Positions 12,448 to 24,021 of a stretch of DNA of 64,000 nucleotides are shown here, in pieces (position 1 is the stretch's first letter; every line of letters begins with the position of its first letter). This DNA is from Epiperipatus broadwayi (taxonomy: Eukaryota; Onychophora; Udeonychophora; Euonychophora; Peripatidae), in contig JAQFVV010012435.1 in assembly GCA_028023455.1 (NCBI GenBank), forward strand, positions 990,001-1,054,000. Reading direction: 5' to 3'. A model generated the notes under the pieces. That model did no database searches and was not told the DNA's origin. It saw only the letters and a program-made list of their open reading frames with translations. The position numbers and the translations under genes are program-made.

Positions 12448-12700
12448 TTTAAGGCTCAAATAGGATCATTAGCAACAAGGGAATATACACATAAATGGAG
12501 AAATGTGAGAGATTTAATCTGCAAGTTATGTAAAAAAGGCATAGAAAATATTAGGCATCTGTTAATTGAATATAAATAGTTACCAGCAGAAAGGGTATAT
12601 ATAATGACATTGTGGAGAATGAATACAAAGTGATTGTACAGAAAGTGGGTTCTTCATTTTTATGCTGGGTTTGGAAAAAGATAAGGAGGATTTTGGGCAA
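12448..12700 (+). pseudogene. Non-LTR retrotransposon C-terminal fragment, decayed
   Basis: From 12448 one frame reads FKAQIGSLATREYTHKW, then a Cys/His stretch CKLCKKGIENIRHLLIE near 12521-12571, ending at a stop near 12577. The C-x2-C ... H-L-L-I-E pattern is that of the zinc-binding tail of non-LTR polyproteins. It is similar in type to the minus-strand relic at 11.2 kb but in the opposite orientation, so they are two insertions or a rearranged pair. Following sequence (about 12,700-12,860) may continue the element but is not recognisable. Confidence 0.5.
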
Positions 12701-13240
12701 AGATAATGTGGAAATGGGATGAAGCAGGATAGAGAAGAATATGGAAACACTTAAGGTGGAGAATAAAAAGGAAAGGTAAGGTGGTTAACAGGTTTCTCTG
12801 GACATAGTGGCTGAGAGATTACTGACTTCGAGAATGGAAAAGCCATAGTGCATTGTATCACATCATATTACTGTTAATAATGAAATTGGCATTATAATTA
12901 TTTTGTCTAAAAAAATACTAAATAAAAAAATGTGAAAATGATGTAAATAGTACAGCTTCCCCATATTCATGGTCCCATCATCAGTAATTCATGGCTTGGG
13001 AAAATACTAAATATTATTTTATTTGTTTTATGCATTTTGCTGGTTGATTATATGAGTAATGTTCGGATTTAAATTTCAGCAGCAATTTCTTTATTTTATG
13101 CATTTACTTATGTTCATGGAAAAGAGTAGCTAAGATTATATGTTTACTATTGTAGTTATTATAGTGTGTATGTATTTAAAGACTTAAAAAGTCATGTGAA
13201 AATTTGAGAAAGGTTAATGGAATCAAAATTATATTTAATC

Positions 13241-13573
13241 TTTAATATTGAAATACAAGTATAGTGTATAAAATTCAAACAGGCAAAACTTTCCATATAT
13301 ATTGCCACTCAGTGCAAGCCAGAGTAATCAATGGATGCCAGAAAGCTTGTGCATCAAATCCCCGTCTAGCGCCTATTCATCCAATATCCCCAATCTCAGT
13401 TATGAGCAAGCATAAGAAATTGTGATCATGTGATGTTGTAGTGTATATACTTAACATAGATATAATTGAAGAGGATTTAAACCCAGACTTTCAATCTTCC
13501 TATAGTCACCCACTCTATACCCTTTAATTACATCTAGGTTAAGTATATACACTATACTTGTATTTCAATATTA
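13241..13573. repeat. Composite inverted structure with internal family A fragment
   Basis: attgaaatacaagtatagtg (13245-13264) reappears inverted near 13550-13570. A second inverted pair built on gtgtatatacttaac lies at about 13438-13470 and 13522-13553. Between them, 13282-13437 is a family A foldback fragment (left end ggcaaaactttcc, gccactcagtgcaagcc, and the outer gatcatgtgat end). This looks like nested or partly deleted foldback copies. Confidence 0.55.
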
Positions 13574-13689
13574 CATAATCAGTCTGTATTCTGCTTATTT
13601 TTCTCCTGTATATTTAAATGGACATATTAAGGTCCTACATATGAATAGTCAGATTATTTTAAAGTCACCAAGGATATGATTATAATATT

Positions 13690-14152
13690 AGCATCATTAA
13701 AGGCTTTGAGCATTCCATTAATCAGATTTTCAGTGATATGAAGTTGGAGAGTGAAGAGGATTGAAACCTGTCCATTAGAGTGTCTAAATTTGCTTTCTTA
13801 ATATAAACCAAGTACTGATTATATATGTGTGGAGGAGATGATCAAAGCTTCGAACATTTTATCATCAGATTTTCAGTAATATGGATAGCTGAAGAGTTGG
13901 AATTTAGAGAGGATTGAAGCCTGTCCATTAAAGAGTATAAATTTGCTTTCTTAATATAAACCAAAGCATTGATTATATACATGTGTGGGAAATGTTGATC
14001 CGGGCCAAGTGATGAGTGCTGGTGAAGCATGAAATATGTATGTTAGAGATCATTTATCTTTTTACATTTATGTAGTCATGTGTATCAATTATAATGGATA
14101 GAGTGGATGACTGTAGGAAGTTTGAAAATCTAGGTTCAAATCCCCTTTATCA
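13690..14152 (+). repeat. Two adjacent copies of repeat family C
   Basis: The block with tcagattttcagt, gaggattgaa, cctgtccatta and tatataaacca-like sequence is present twice in tandem, at about 13690-13850 and 13850-13990. It is followed once by the distal part (gcatgaaatatgtatgt, gagatcatttatctttt, and the end aggttcaaatcccc at about 14132-14145). The second unit therefore looks complete and the first lacks its distal half. Confidence 0.65.
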
Positions 14153-14199
14153 AAATATAAGAAATTTAATAATTTTATGTTTAATAAATAATTGTTAAA

Positions 14200-15600
14200 T
14201 TTTGGCTTATCAATGACTTTAATTTCCACAATCTCTTTGTATCTGTTTACTACAAGCCTTTTTTAGGTCTAAAGATGCAATAAATAATGATTGTTTTCTT
14301 ACAAAGCATTTTATCAACTGAGATATAATGCATAAATTATGCCCTATTGTTCCTGAATGAATCCATTTAGAATCTCTCTGGAAATTTCATTGTTTTTCAT
14401 TCAAATCTTAATCTCATTCATTAAGATATAAATAAAAAAAATTATCAATTATTGAATTTAATGCTACTAGTTTATGGTTAGATTTTTTTTTCTTTTTTGT
14501 TAGCATAATAAATTAATTCTCACACTCTTCCATTCATTTAGAAACTAATAATCAATTATAATATTAAAACTGTCTTTTAAACCCAGATTTGCATTTCAGC
14601 TGCAAAACCATCTAATCCCCTTGTTTGAATTTTCTGCAGCCACTATGCTATCCAACCTTATTTTTCTTCAACCAAAAATTTGATTATAAACTTATTAACT
14701 ATTTTTTCAGGTTTTTCTTATTCTCACATCTTTCTGCATTTAATAATATAGCATGCTTTCCTTTTACAATTTTCTTCTTCATACATTCCCACAATTTTTA
14801 ACAATTTCCTTTTCCAACACTACTAATTTTCCCCACTAACTCCTTATTAAATTCATTTCATTTGATTTTAATTCTATTTCTTTGTTTTTTAAGTATTTAA
14901 TTCATCTAAACTTTACTTCTTCTTCATCTAATTGCTTCTTAACAACCATATTATAATTCCTGTATGTCTTTCTTCTTTCTTTTACATTTTCTAAAAAAAA
15001 AATATTTCCCCTTTTAATCCTATTAGTGACATAAACACTTTCAATATTTTTCACCATATTCACTAGTCATGTTTTTCTAAATATCTATCTTTCACAATTG
15101 TTTCAAAGATACTATTAAGTGTACTCAATTTAATTTATGTTTTCAATCTATTTTTGACAACTGTTCTACAATTTTCATTATCTTTCAGACACTTTCCTTT
15201 TTCTCTTTCATGCCTACCTCTTCACTTAAGTGCTTCTTAACAGCTTTCTTAGAAGTCCTTTGTGCTTTCTTCTTTCTTTTACATTTTCTAAAACTTTATA
15301 CTTTCTATCAATCCTTTTCACCTAATTTCTTCTTAACAACCTTCCTATAAATCTTATAAGCTTTCTTCTTTCTTCTCTTTTTAATTCTATTGGTTCTAAA
15401 CAAAAACCTATTTCCAATATTTTTTACCATATTTATTACTCTTCACAACTTTCTACATTATCTTTCATAACTGTTTTAAGAATACTATTAAATGTATTCA
15501 TCTTAATCTTATCATATATTTGCCATCCATCTTTGTCAACTTTTATATAAATCTAATTACTTATTTTCTCAGGTAACTAATTTTTCTAGCGTAAAATTAT
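14200..15600 (-). pseudogene. Decayed non-LTR retrotransposon, RT and linker region
   Basis: On the minus strand, 14253-14279 encodes ASLDLKKA, matching the reverse transcriptase motif around the first catalytic aspartate (F-x-D-L-x-K-A-[YF]-D). A GFIQEQ-like segment lies just upstream in the protein sense, comparable to the G-F-x-x-G-x-S-T motif. The rest up to about 15.6 kb is stop-ridden, lysine/arginine-rich translation on the minus strand, with repeated cttcttaacaacc...ctttcttcttt blocks. Assignment beyond the RT motif is inference. Confidence 0.4.
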
Positions 15601-16800
15601 GACTACTACTATATCTTTTTTCTTCCCCATTCAACACTTTATTTCTTTTTAGCTTTTATTTTTTCTACAAAAAAATAATCAACAACATTTTAAATATTTT
15701 AAAAATGCTACTTCGCATATTGACTTGCTGTTTTGAAATCCTATATTGATAGACAATAATCGATCACTATGTGTTCGTTATTATCATTTTATATATGTTA
15801 TAACTGCAATATATTTTGTGAGGATTTGTTTAGTCAGTTATTATAACTTATGACTTTTTGAGATCTGTTAGTTAAAAGTGGTGTGCTAGCTAGAGATGAT
15901 ATTAAAGTATATTTGTTAATGTTTATTAATGCTTATCAAATATATGTTCCCTCCTTAATTACGATTATATATATGCAAATTCAATATTTTAACTTAGGTT
16001 ATAATTTAATTAAGCTCTTTTAATTAGCATAATTATAATGCTAGTTTAAGAACTGGGTTGTATTAGTTTGGCAGATAGAATCTATCTGTTTTTAGGTGCA
16101 ATTAATTAATTATAAGTATACATCTTGGCATTTTGCTTGTGTGTTGTATGTCTTTACAAAGTACACATTTGTACATTTATGTTTTGCTGCATCTTTTAAA
16201 ATGGATTCACAGTGATCAGCCAGCCCATTTCTTAGTATGGATATGACTATTTTTATTAGAACTGGAACACGAGGGCCCAGACCATGTTTGTAAAACCTAT
16301 CCGAGTTCCTGAACTTATCTGTTTATATATTAATTGTAGCAAACTGTCTAGTCTTAGGGCACCGAGCATTTGACTCACTCACACCACATACTTATGCCTT
16401 AGTATTTTATTTAATGCCATAGTATACATAAGCGAATATAAAAGTAAACAGTTTTTTTTTCTCCTTATTAACTATTCAGCATTAGACACAAACTCAAATC
16501 TTGGTTACCAGGTTGAATCTGCATAATGTGTAGCTTATTTATTTGCTCACACCATCAATATATATAACAGCCATCATAGTGCTATAATTAGTCATCATCC
16601 GACTAGGTTATTATCTTGTAACATTAGCAAATCAATGCAAAATTTGATTGGCATGTTAAATTATTATAGGCATGATTTATTAATCACACATACCTACTTT
16701 ATATGTTAAGATGAGGCTGCTGTATTGATAATAGTCTCATCCATTATATAATGCCTGCATGTGTTGATCACACATACTCAACACTATGTAATCCTTGTCA
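15601..16800. other. Unassigned stretch of slightly higher complexity
   Basis: From about 15,850 the sequence has less homopolymer and more mixed composition than its surroundings, but there is no long frame and no recognised repeat. Confidence 0.3.
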
Positions 16801-16868
16801 TTTTCTGTTACTTGATTGCAATTCCTAAATGGTTTTTTCTGTTACTTGATTCCAATTCCTAAATGGTT
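16801..16868. repeat. 34-bp tandem duplication
   Basis: ctgttacttgattgcaattc and the following bases repeat at a 34-bp offset with a single G/C difference. Confidence 0.85.
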
Positions 16869-17170
16869 TTATATGTTAAATATGCCTTGTTTTAGTTAAG
16901 TTAATTAGTTTATTAAGTAGTCTGTTCAACCCTTAAGTTATCATTAGATTGTTAATTTCCCTTGAGTCTCATGTTTTTCTTTGTTTGGAGTCAACTCACA
17001 GATTAAATTAAGATCCATGTGTAACCTCAGAAATGTCACTCATAAGGTGTTAAATCACTGAGTACTAACAAATGAGTTTAGGTTTGGTCGGATTTGAGAT
17101 CTCACTTCGGTCAGCTTTGGTGTACTTTGCCTAGATTCTGGATTTTGTTATGTGAAAAAAAAAAATAATA

Positions 17171-17270
17171 ATAATTAAGCTTATTTAGAGCTAGTAGCAG
17201 GCTCTTTATATATTACATATTGGTAATACAAGCTATATAGATCATGTGATATATGACTGATTTTTACTAT
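17171..17270. repeat. Direct repeat, copy 1 of 2 (100 bp)
   Basis: Starts ataattaagctt and ends ctgatttttactat. It is repeated at 17601-17700 with about three substitutions. Each copy is preceded by an A-rich run. Confidence 0.85.
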
Positions 17271-17474
17271 TGTAATTTTGCTATTAGGGCTTTGGCTATA
17301 TTAAATTGCTAAGCCTATTAATATATGGGATCTCTGAATTTAGTTCAGGCTCATATAGTTTCTTTGGTTAAAGAGCTGAGTTTGAAGACATGTAGGTGTC
17401 TGAAGATTTGGATCTTTTTCTTAATATTTAAGAATTAGATAAATGCTTGGCTTGAGTTAATATTTTGAATCTTA

Positions 17475-17580
17475 TGTCCTAGCTCCTCACTGATGAGAGC
17501 CATAGCTTGAAACCGGTCTGGGTATGGGGATCATCGTAGATAAAGGCTTCATGTATTTTCTCTTGTAGCATTTATCATAA
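17475..17580 (+). repeat. Foldback core fragment (family B type)
   Basis: Contains ctcctcactgatgagagcc, gcttgaaaccggtctggg and the end tcttgtagcatttatcat. The same end occurs at 51178-51245, and the core occurs in the foldback at 31732-32113. It lies between the two 100-bp direct repeats. Confidence 0.6.
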
Positions 17581-17600
17581 AAAATAAAAAATAAAATAAA

Positions 17601-17700
17601 ATAATTAAGCTTGTTTAGAGCTAGTAGCAGGCTCTTTATATATTACATATTGGTAATACAAGCTATATAGGTCATATGATATATGACTGATTTTTACTAT
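17601..17700. repeat. Direct repeat, copy 2 of 2 (100 bp)
   Basis: Partner of 17171-17270, at an offset of exactly 430 bases. Confidence 0.85.
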
Positions 17701-18286
17701 TATGTGAAGGTGCAAATCTGATTATTACAATATATTACATTACTAGAATTTTATTTTGTTTTCTCAAATATTGATTAAATAAAATTGTTATATTTATAAT
17801 AAATAAATAATTATTTATACATTATGAGTACTACTAATTCGTGCAATTTTATAGTATCAATATTTGAAACAATAAAATAAAATACAAATAATGCAGTAAT
17901 TTATTTATTTATTTATTTATTTTAACAGAATTCTCATTTAAAATGGATAAAAAATTTATTTATTTATAAAATTATAAATAAATAAAAATTTTATCTTTCT
18001 AGACTTGGTTTATATATCTGCAAATAATTTAATAATTGTTTAAATATCTAAATATTCTTTATCAGTGTAACCCTTTCCCCATCCTCTGCATGAAAACATT
18101 GCTCCAGACCCTGTGTTTTTTTTTTCAGCTAGCCCTGTTTGTCAGTTACAGAATTGGTTTATATAACTATTGCAAAACTCATATCTAAAGTTGTTTGTTC
18201 TCTCTCTTTTCTTTGTTTTTTTTTTTTGCAAATTAGAATGACCATCCTCATTAACAAATGACTATTTGTTCTTCTTATTCTTCTAC

Positions 18287-18455
<169 letters not shown>

Positions 18456-18949
18456 TCTCTAAATAATAATGCTGACTCACATGCTCACAATTGGAGTTTG
18501 AACCTGGACCAAGCCAAATTTGAATTTTTTTTTTTTGCAATAAGTTTAGAATTTTTTTCACATAGCTGGCTCATAATCAGTCTAGTCAGACATCTACTAG
18601 TTATTAGTTAATAAATATCTATATATTCTTAGCTAGAGAGTAGTAAAATTTTCTCTAACCCTCACCAACTTAAAATTATCAAGACTAACAAGTACCAAAC
18701 TCTTTCTTTACTGTTTCTCTATAGTACTGTTCAAGAAATTTTTGTTCTGAAGTCAGTTTTATTTTTTATTTCTCTACACATATCATATGACATATTGAAG
18801 CATGTTAATTTTATTGCAGATTGAAATTTATAATTTCATTTTGGTCAGTTGTTTAGATTACATGATATTTTAGCATATGATCTTGTGAGTAAATTAGATG
18901 CAGCAGTTTTATTGAATTAATCAAAGTAAGCTTTTCTTTTCCCAACTGA

Positions 18950-19012
18950 AGATTGATCCAGGAGTCTTAGATTTTTAAGTAACCACTTTTATCACTGCAT
19001 TAAACCATTCAT
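18950..19012 (-). mobile_element. SINE2 fragment
   Basis: gattgatccaggagtcttag followed by a cactgcattaaaccat end matches, on the minus strand, the tRNA-like head of SINE2 (atggtttagt..., then a B-box-like ggatcaatc). Confidence 0.45.
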
Positions 19013-19273
19013 GGATATGTTACCACTAAAGAAAAATGTCTTTCTTACTACCCACTTCTATTGAGAAGTAATTCTGCATAGTTTAGTATAGCAGTGGAGT
19101 AAGCTTAAGATGCATGAACCTATGGCTCCGATATCATTTCCATGCTTAAATTTTTTATGAATCCTTGAATAATAAATCACACATTTTTGTTAAGAATGTT
19201 ATGATCATTAATATAGAATTTACCCTTTATCTGTGTGAAAATAAGCTCACTGCACTAAACAGAAAACAAGTAC

Positions 19274-19785
19274 ATTTCTGAAGGTTTTTGATGATGATAC
19301 TTTAGTTGTATTTATATGCTGGACTATTTACATCAACTAGTGTGAGGATTGAATACCTTTAGAAAAAATTAACTTTATTTAAAGATTCCAAATACATAAT
19401 GTATGAAAACCACTAATCAACTTTGCTCTTAGGAAAATGTGGAGAAATCGGGAGGAACCTCATAGATCAGTATATGACATTTCTACTAGCAGTTGCTTTT
19501 GGCAGGAGGGCTCAGTTGGTTAGAGCATTACCTTAAAATTCAATACTCAAGAATCTAAGGGTGCAGGTTTGATCCCATGCTAGTTACTGTCACTGGTCAG
19601 ACCAGCTTCACCAGAAGAAATGGGGAGAAAAATTCCTCTCAAAACATTGTGCATATACTAACCTGTTTGATGTGCTATTACTAACAGTTGAATGTATTTG
19701 GAATATTTAAATAAAGTTAAATTTTTCTAAAGACATTCAATACTCATACGAGATGATGGAAATAGTCCATCATATAAATACAGCT
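19274..19785. mobile_element. Foldback element family E with internal tRNA-like sequence
   Basis: Inverted arms: a left arm from about 19303 (agttgtatttatatgctgga ... ttaactttatttaaag) and a right arm ending at 19785 (ttaaataaagttaa ... gtccatcatataaatacagct). The interior (19505-19580) holds a tRNA-like unit: ggctcagttggttagagca (A box) and ggtttgatccc (B box). An exact 11-bp direct repeat aaaacaagtac flanks the unit at 19263-19273 and 19786-19796 and may be a target duplication. A related, more decayed copy is at 25869-26333. Confidence 0.65.
19505..19580 (+). other. tRNA-like sequence inside the foldback element
   Basis: ggctcagttggttagagca is an excellent match to a tRNA D-arm/A box, and ggtttgatccc to a B box, about 50 bases apart. 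The anticodon region (accttaaaattc...) does not form a clean arm and the acceptor stem is not evident, so this is a tRNA-derived relic and not a tRNA gene. Confidence 0.6.
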
Positions 19786-20935
19786 AAAACAAGTACGTCT
19801 TGAATCATGCTTATAATCATATTCCCCTTCTTTAATCACATGCATAAGCATGTTCGATTCCTGTTTTTTTCACTATTTTATTTTTTCCATCAATTATTTT
19901 TCTTCTGGAGTTAAAATGGCTTGTACATGTTTTCGAATGGTTGTTAATGAAATAGTGATGTGAAATGATGTGATAACAATCATATATATTAATTCTTATT
20001 AAAGATATTTATTTAGACATGCATCAAATATTTTATTCTTTAATGTTATTTCTAATTGAGCTGTTTATGTGTTATTTCGTGTTTTCTTCAGATCGGTCAT
20101 TATTAATCCATAAATTTATATGGAAAAATTCCCGGATGTCACTGAACCCTTTTTCTTTTTTTTTTTTTTTTAGAATAATGCTTTATTACATGAGCGCTTG
20201 CTGGTCAGTAGGTTTGAAGAAAATCTGAAAATCAGATTAAAGCTAGAGTATTTTTTTAAAAAAGTTATATTTGGGTATATAGATAAATATAACACGTAAA
20301 AAATTATATATCTATTTACATTCACACACACATATATATATATGGCATTACTAGTAAAAAAAAAATCTACAAATAGATAGAATTTAGACAATTACGTCCT
20401 GTAATTCTCAAACTAAATGCTGCAACTTCAATCAGGCTTCGCCTCAAGCATGAACTGGTAAAAGACAAATAATTCCAGTCCAATTTCTGGTCACACTAAA
20501 TGCTCGTCTACTTCTGTTAACATCTCTTTTCACTAGAGTTAATTATTTTACAAACCACTATTAAGTAGGGGGTAAATTAAAATGGTGAGGGTGTAACTCA
20601 AGATTTCTGTCTGTAAAATTCAATGCTTGAATAATTAAAAAAAAAAAAATCAATTAAAAAAGAAAGCTATTTTAAAATGTCATTATTGAAACATTTTAGT
20701 TTAATGTCATCCAGAAATATCGTTTTATATTTTGCTTTTATTAATGATTTTTCATGTTATTATTATTAATATACACTTAGCGCAAAGCATATTTGTTGAT
20801 AAAATGATTTTCCATTCTTAATGTAATATAAATCTATCAAATGGCTGTTGATTGATTTAATTATATGAGTGTTTTTACGTATACACATATGTCTATACAT
20901 GTATTTAAATACAAACTTATAGGGAAGTTAAAATA

Positions 20936-21068
20936 TGGGTACTTACGTATTACATCTGCTGCCCGTGTTTACGGTGGCAGAATGCGATTACTTTTCCATT
21001 TCGGGGAGGAGGTATTTGCGACGACTGAATGCCGTATTAAAAGGTTCCAACTACGGCCTTCTATCAGC
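20936..21068. other. GC- and CpG-richer island of unknown nature
   Basis: Within otherwise AT-rich DNA this stretch carries ctgctgcccgtgtttacggt, ttcggggaggagg, gcgacgactgaatgccg and ctacggccttctatcagcgc. A 77-codon plus-strand frame (20865-21098) runs through it, but its translation shows no domain I recognise. No other copy was seen in the window. It could be a fragment of an unrecognised element, a regulatory sequence or an RNA. Confidence 0.35.
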
Positions 21069-21390
21069 GCTGTTAAAAATTATTCTTTAAATCTTTGAAT
21101 GTTAAATTTATTCTTAATTAATTAAATAAAATGTACTATCAAATATTTAGCAATCATAAATAATCATAAGTAATAAAGTCTAAAATTTCACAGCCGGACT
21201 AATACGTAACCACTGTTTGGAAAAACGTCGGAGTTTGACAGACCAGTGTTATAACACCCTGTAAATCAAAGACTTGTGCTACTTTTACCTGTTTTTTAAG
21301 AATATTAAAATGAACTTCACAATAAATTTATTTTGATAAAAAAGTATTTTCATTATTAAAGAAGAGTAGTTCTCTTCATCTTACTCTATA

Positions 21391-21875
21391 ACTCTCCAGT
21401 GCAAGCTTGTGTATTCAATGGACATCCGATGATAAAGTATTATAATATCTCCATTCTCAGACATGTTCCTGGATTTTATCTCAGTGAAGGCTAAGGGTTA
21501 ATCTTGAATTATTGCACTGTTGCATTTAGTACACACTTTTTATTCCTTTATACAAATAACTTATAATTCAAAAAATATCCTAGTATTTTAAACCTAAGCA
21601 AGCTTGATCACATAATTATATATATCTTATATTAGGATAGTTATGATTTTATCCCAATTATAGGCCCTTTATAATTTGGCTAGGAAAGTCAATAGCAACA
21701 ATAAGTATCATATAACATTTTAATATGCTTGTTAGGTGTATAAATGCTTTAGTCCTAGATTTGAATCCTAATCCACATTAATGAAGGTAAAATCCAGAAA
21801 CTTTTCTGAGGATAAAAATATTATAACATTATAGCATCTAGCGTCCATTGATTATTCAAGTTTACAGTAGAAGAG
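21391..21875. mobile_element. Foldback element, diverged family A relative
   Basis: Left block (caatggacatcc..., tctccattctcagacat, cctggattttatct) and right block (aggtaaaatccagaaact, ctgaggataaaaat, gcgtccattgattattcaag) are inverted counterparts about 300 bp apart. actctccagtgcaag at the left end resembles the family A terminus. No coding potential. Confidence 0.55.
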
Positions 21876-22189
21876 AAGTTGTTCATGGATGTATATGCAT
21901 AAAGATATGAAAATATTTAATATTGTTTTGTTTATTAAAAATATGAACTACATGCTAGTATGTGATTGAAAACAAATAAAATAAATCCGTTTTGCATATG
22001 TTACATACAGTTATAACAACTTATACGTTGAAGTCATTGTGTTAAAGACTTGGCATTGATAATAAAGATCAGAGCTTAAAAACCATTGGAAAACATTAAT
22101 TTTTCATAAATTATAGATTTGATTTTACACACATTAATAGTTATATTTCTTTTTATTTTAAAAAAGAATGCTTCTCGATAGTATATTGG

Positions 22190-22289
22190 TCTTTTTGTTT
22201 TCCATATGTCAAATGCGTTGACTGGGAAGTAAACCCAAGCCAGCTGCTTGGAAGGCAGCTATCCTAACCACTAGGCCACCAATGCTTAA
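22190..22289 (-). mobile_element. SINE1 copy with Gly-TCC-like loop
   Basis: On the minus strand it reads ggcctagtggttagg (A box), ctgccttccaagcag (anticodon arm, loop cttccaa, anticodon TCC), then gggtttacttccc (B-box region) and the family tail with a short A-rich end. The loop differs from the tttacaa type found at 46.7 kb, indicating a different source subfamily. Confidence 0.8.
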
Positions 22290-22414
22290 CATATTGTTTA
22301 TTTTAATGCATAATTCTTAATAACTTGGTTAACTATATTGTTTGCTGAGTGTGGTTGTAAACAACCAATCAACATAAAATTCTTACAAATTTTTATTAAT
22401 CTAAATGAAATGTT

Positions 22415-22530
22415 TTATTATTTGGAAGTTCATAAAATATTTGAGCAGTAGAAGTAACAATGCATCACAAAAATGGGTCATGAATATCAGACCCTGTCAG
22501 TCTACCATTGCCTTGAACCACACAGGGCAA
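22415..22530 (-). mobile_element. SINE2 copy, decayed
   Basis: Inverse of the SINE2 consensus: a ggaagttcataaaatattt tail block at the left and a gaccctgtcagtctaccatt head block at the right. Confidence 0.55.
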
Positions 22531-22794
22531 ATATTTATTTAATTATATAATTATATTTTCTGGTAATAATCATATAGTTAGTTAAGATATAACATTTTAA
22601 ATCCAGATTAGCACCATATTTTTTTTCAATTAATTTGAATTGGATTTTGTATCTTATTTTAATCCATTGATAATATAAAAATCTTTAGCTTGGAATCTGC
22701 ATTCTCTATTAAATTAAATCATGCAGAGAAACATCTTGTAATGGCAAAATAATTCATTATAATAGCTGTCAAATAACAAAGGCATATTGCTTTA

Positions 22795-22915
22795 TTGTTC
22801 TGGAGTCCATAAAAAGGTTGAACATCAAAACGGTGAGCACCAGAATTGATTCTGGGACCTGTCAATCCCTAATCAGTCACTCTACCAACTATACTAAACT
22901 ACATAGAGTCAAATA
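22795..22915 (-). mobile_element. SINE2 copy
   Basis: On the minus strand it reads gtatagttggtagagtgact (A box), then caggtcccagaatcaattct (B-box-like), then ggtgctcacc and a tail with ggactccagaacaataaag. This is the best-preserved of four SINE2-like copies within 900 bp. Confidence 0.7.
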
Positions 22916-22964
22916 ATAAAACTTAATGTGAAATTTCATAATAAGAAAAAAAATTGAATGGTTT

Positions 22965-23055
22965 CATAGTTAGAGCATTAGGAATGATGGGGTTTGGGTA
23001 CAATCCATAGATCTTGTGATTTAGAATTTACCAATGCACTAAATTATGAAACTTG
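22965..23055 (+). mobile_element. SINE2-like tRNA-derived copy
   Basis: catagttagagcattaggaa followed by ggggtttgggtacaatcc reproduces the A-box and B-box spacing of the family on the plus strand. The body is diverged. Confidence 0.5.
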
Positions 23056-23159
23056 ATATTGGAAATCAGAGCTGAAGATGTAATTTATGGGTATTGACTC
23101 CAGAGTTTGTTTGTATCCCATTTACTCAACTATTCAGAACAAAAATAATCAAAATAGTC

Positions 23160-23285
23160 TATTTCTCAGGAGTTCATATAAAATTTCATATGAAATTTGA
23201 GCACCAGAAATGACAGAACTTAGCTGTGACCCATGGACTTTGAGCCTATAAACCTGCTGTAAACTACACAGGCTGAGATTTAGTT
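23160..23285 (-). mobile_element. SINE2 copy, decayed
   Basis: aggagttcatataaaattt (tail, inverted), gagcaccagaaatgacag and a degenerate head region match the same family on the minus strand. Confidence 0.5.
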
Positions 23286-23723
23286 CCTTTAACCAGAGGT
23301 TTTTCAAAGGGTGAAATCTAGTTTTTACGTGCAAATATTAATTTTACATACAAGCTTGCATGCTTTCAGATTTTCTAAAAAATTTAGAACACAAAGCCAA
23401 ATGAAGTTGACCATACTATTCATCAACATTATTGATAGAGAAACTACTTCAAAAAATTGATACAAAACTTTAGAAGTCTTGAAAAAGAATTCATATGTGA
23501 AATAATGACAGTAATTATGATAAATATGCAAATAATATGTGAAGAACATGATAAGCCAAAATAAAACACATTGTTAGATATTAGAAAACTGAATATTTAT
23601 TTATAAAAAAAAAAACCCAGACTAAAAAGCATTTGCTAACTACAGGTTAACCTGTGGATAATTTATACTGGGAGAAACTTCCCCCATATTCTAAAAAAAG
23701 ATATCTACCAATTACAAAACTAT

Positions 23724-24021
23724 TAAGCATCACATGATCACCATCTCTTATACTAGCACATAATTATTTATAAACAAGGCAAACTCTCCATACAGTAGTG
23801 CCATCTTGTGCCAACCAGAGTAATCAATGGATGCCTAAGATGTAGGTGCAGTGCTCTCAGATCCAAAGCTCCTCACTGACGAAGGCCATAAGCCAGAAAC
23901 TAGTCTGGGGATATTGGATGAGTAAGCATTAGATAGGGATTTTATGCACAAGCCTTCTGGCATCCATTGATTGCTCTGGTTGGCACAGGGTGGCACTACT
24001 GTATGGAGAGTTTTGCCTTGT
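23724..24021. mobile_element. Foldback element family A
   Basis: Terminal inverted repeats of roughly 60 bp: aaacaaggcaaactctccat at the left and its inverse ending gagttttgccttgttt at the right. Within it are the core ctcctcactgacgaagg and gtctggggatattggatgag. The outer gatcaccatctcttatac precedes the left arm. Part of the left core is deleted compared with the 52.3-kb copy. Confidence 0.75.

Noticed and set aside
17171-17700. LTR retrotransposon
   Set aside because: The direct repeats are only 100 bp, lack TG...CA ends, and there is no primer binding site, polypurine tract or coding sequence between them.
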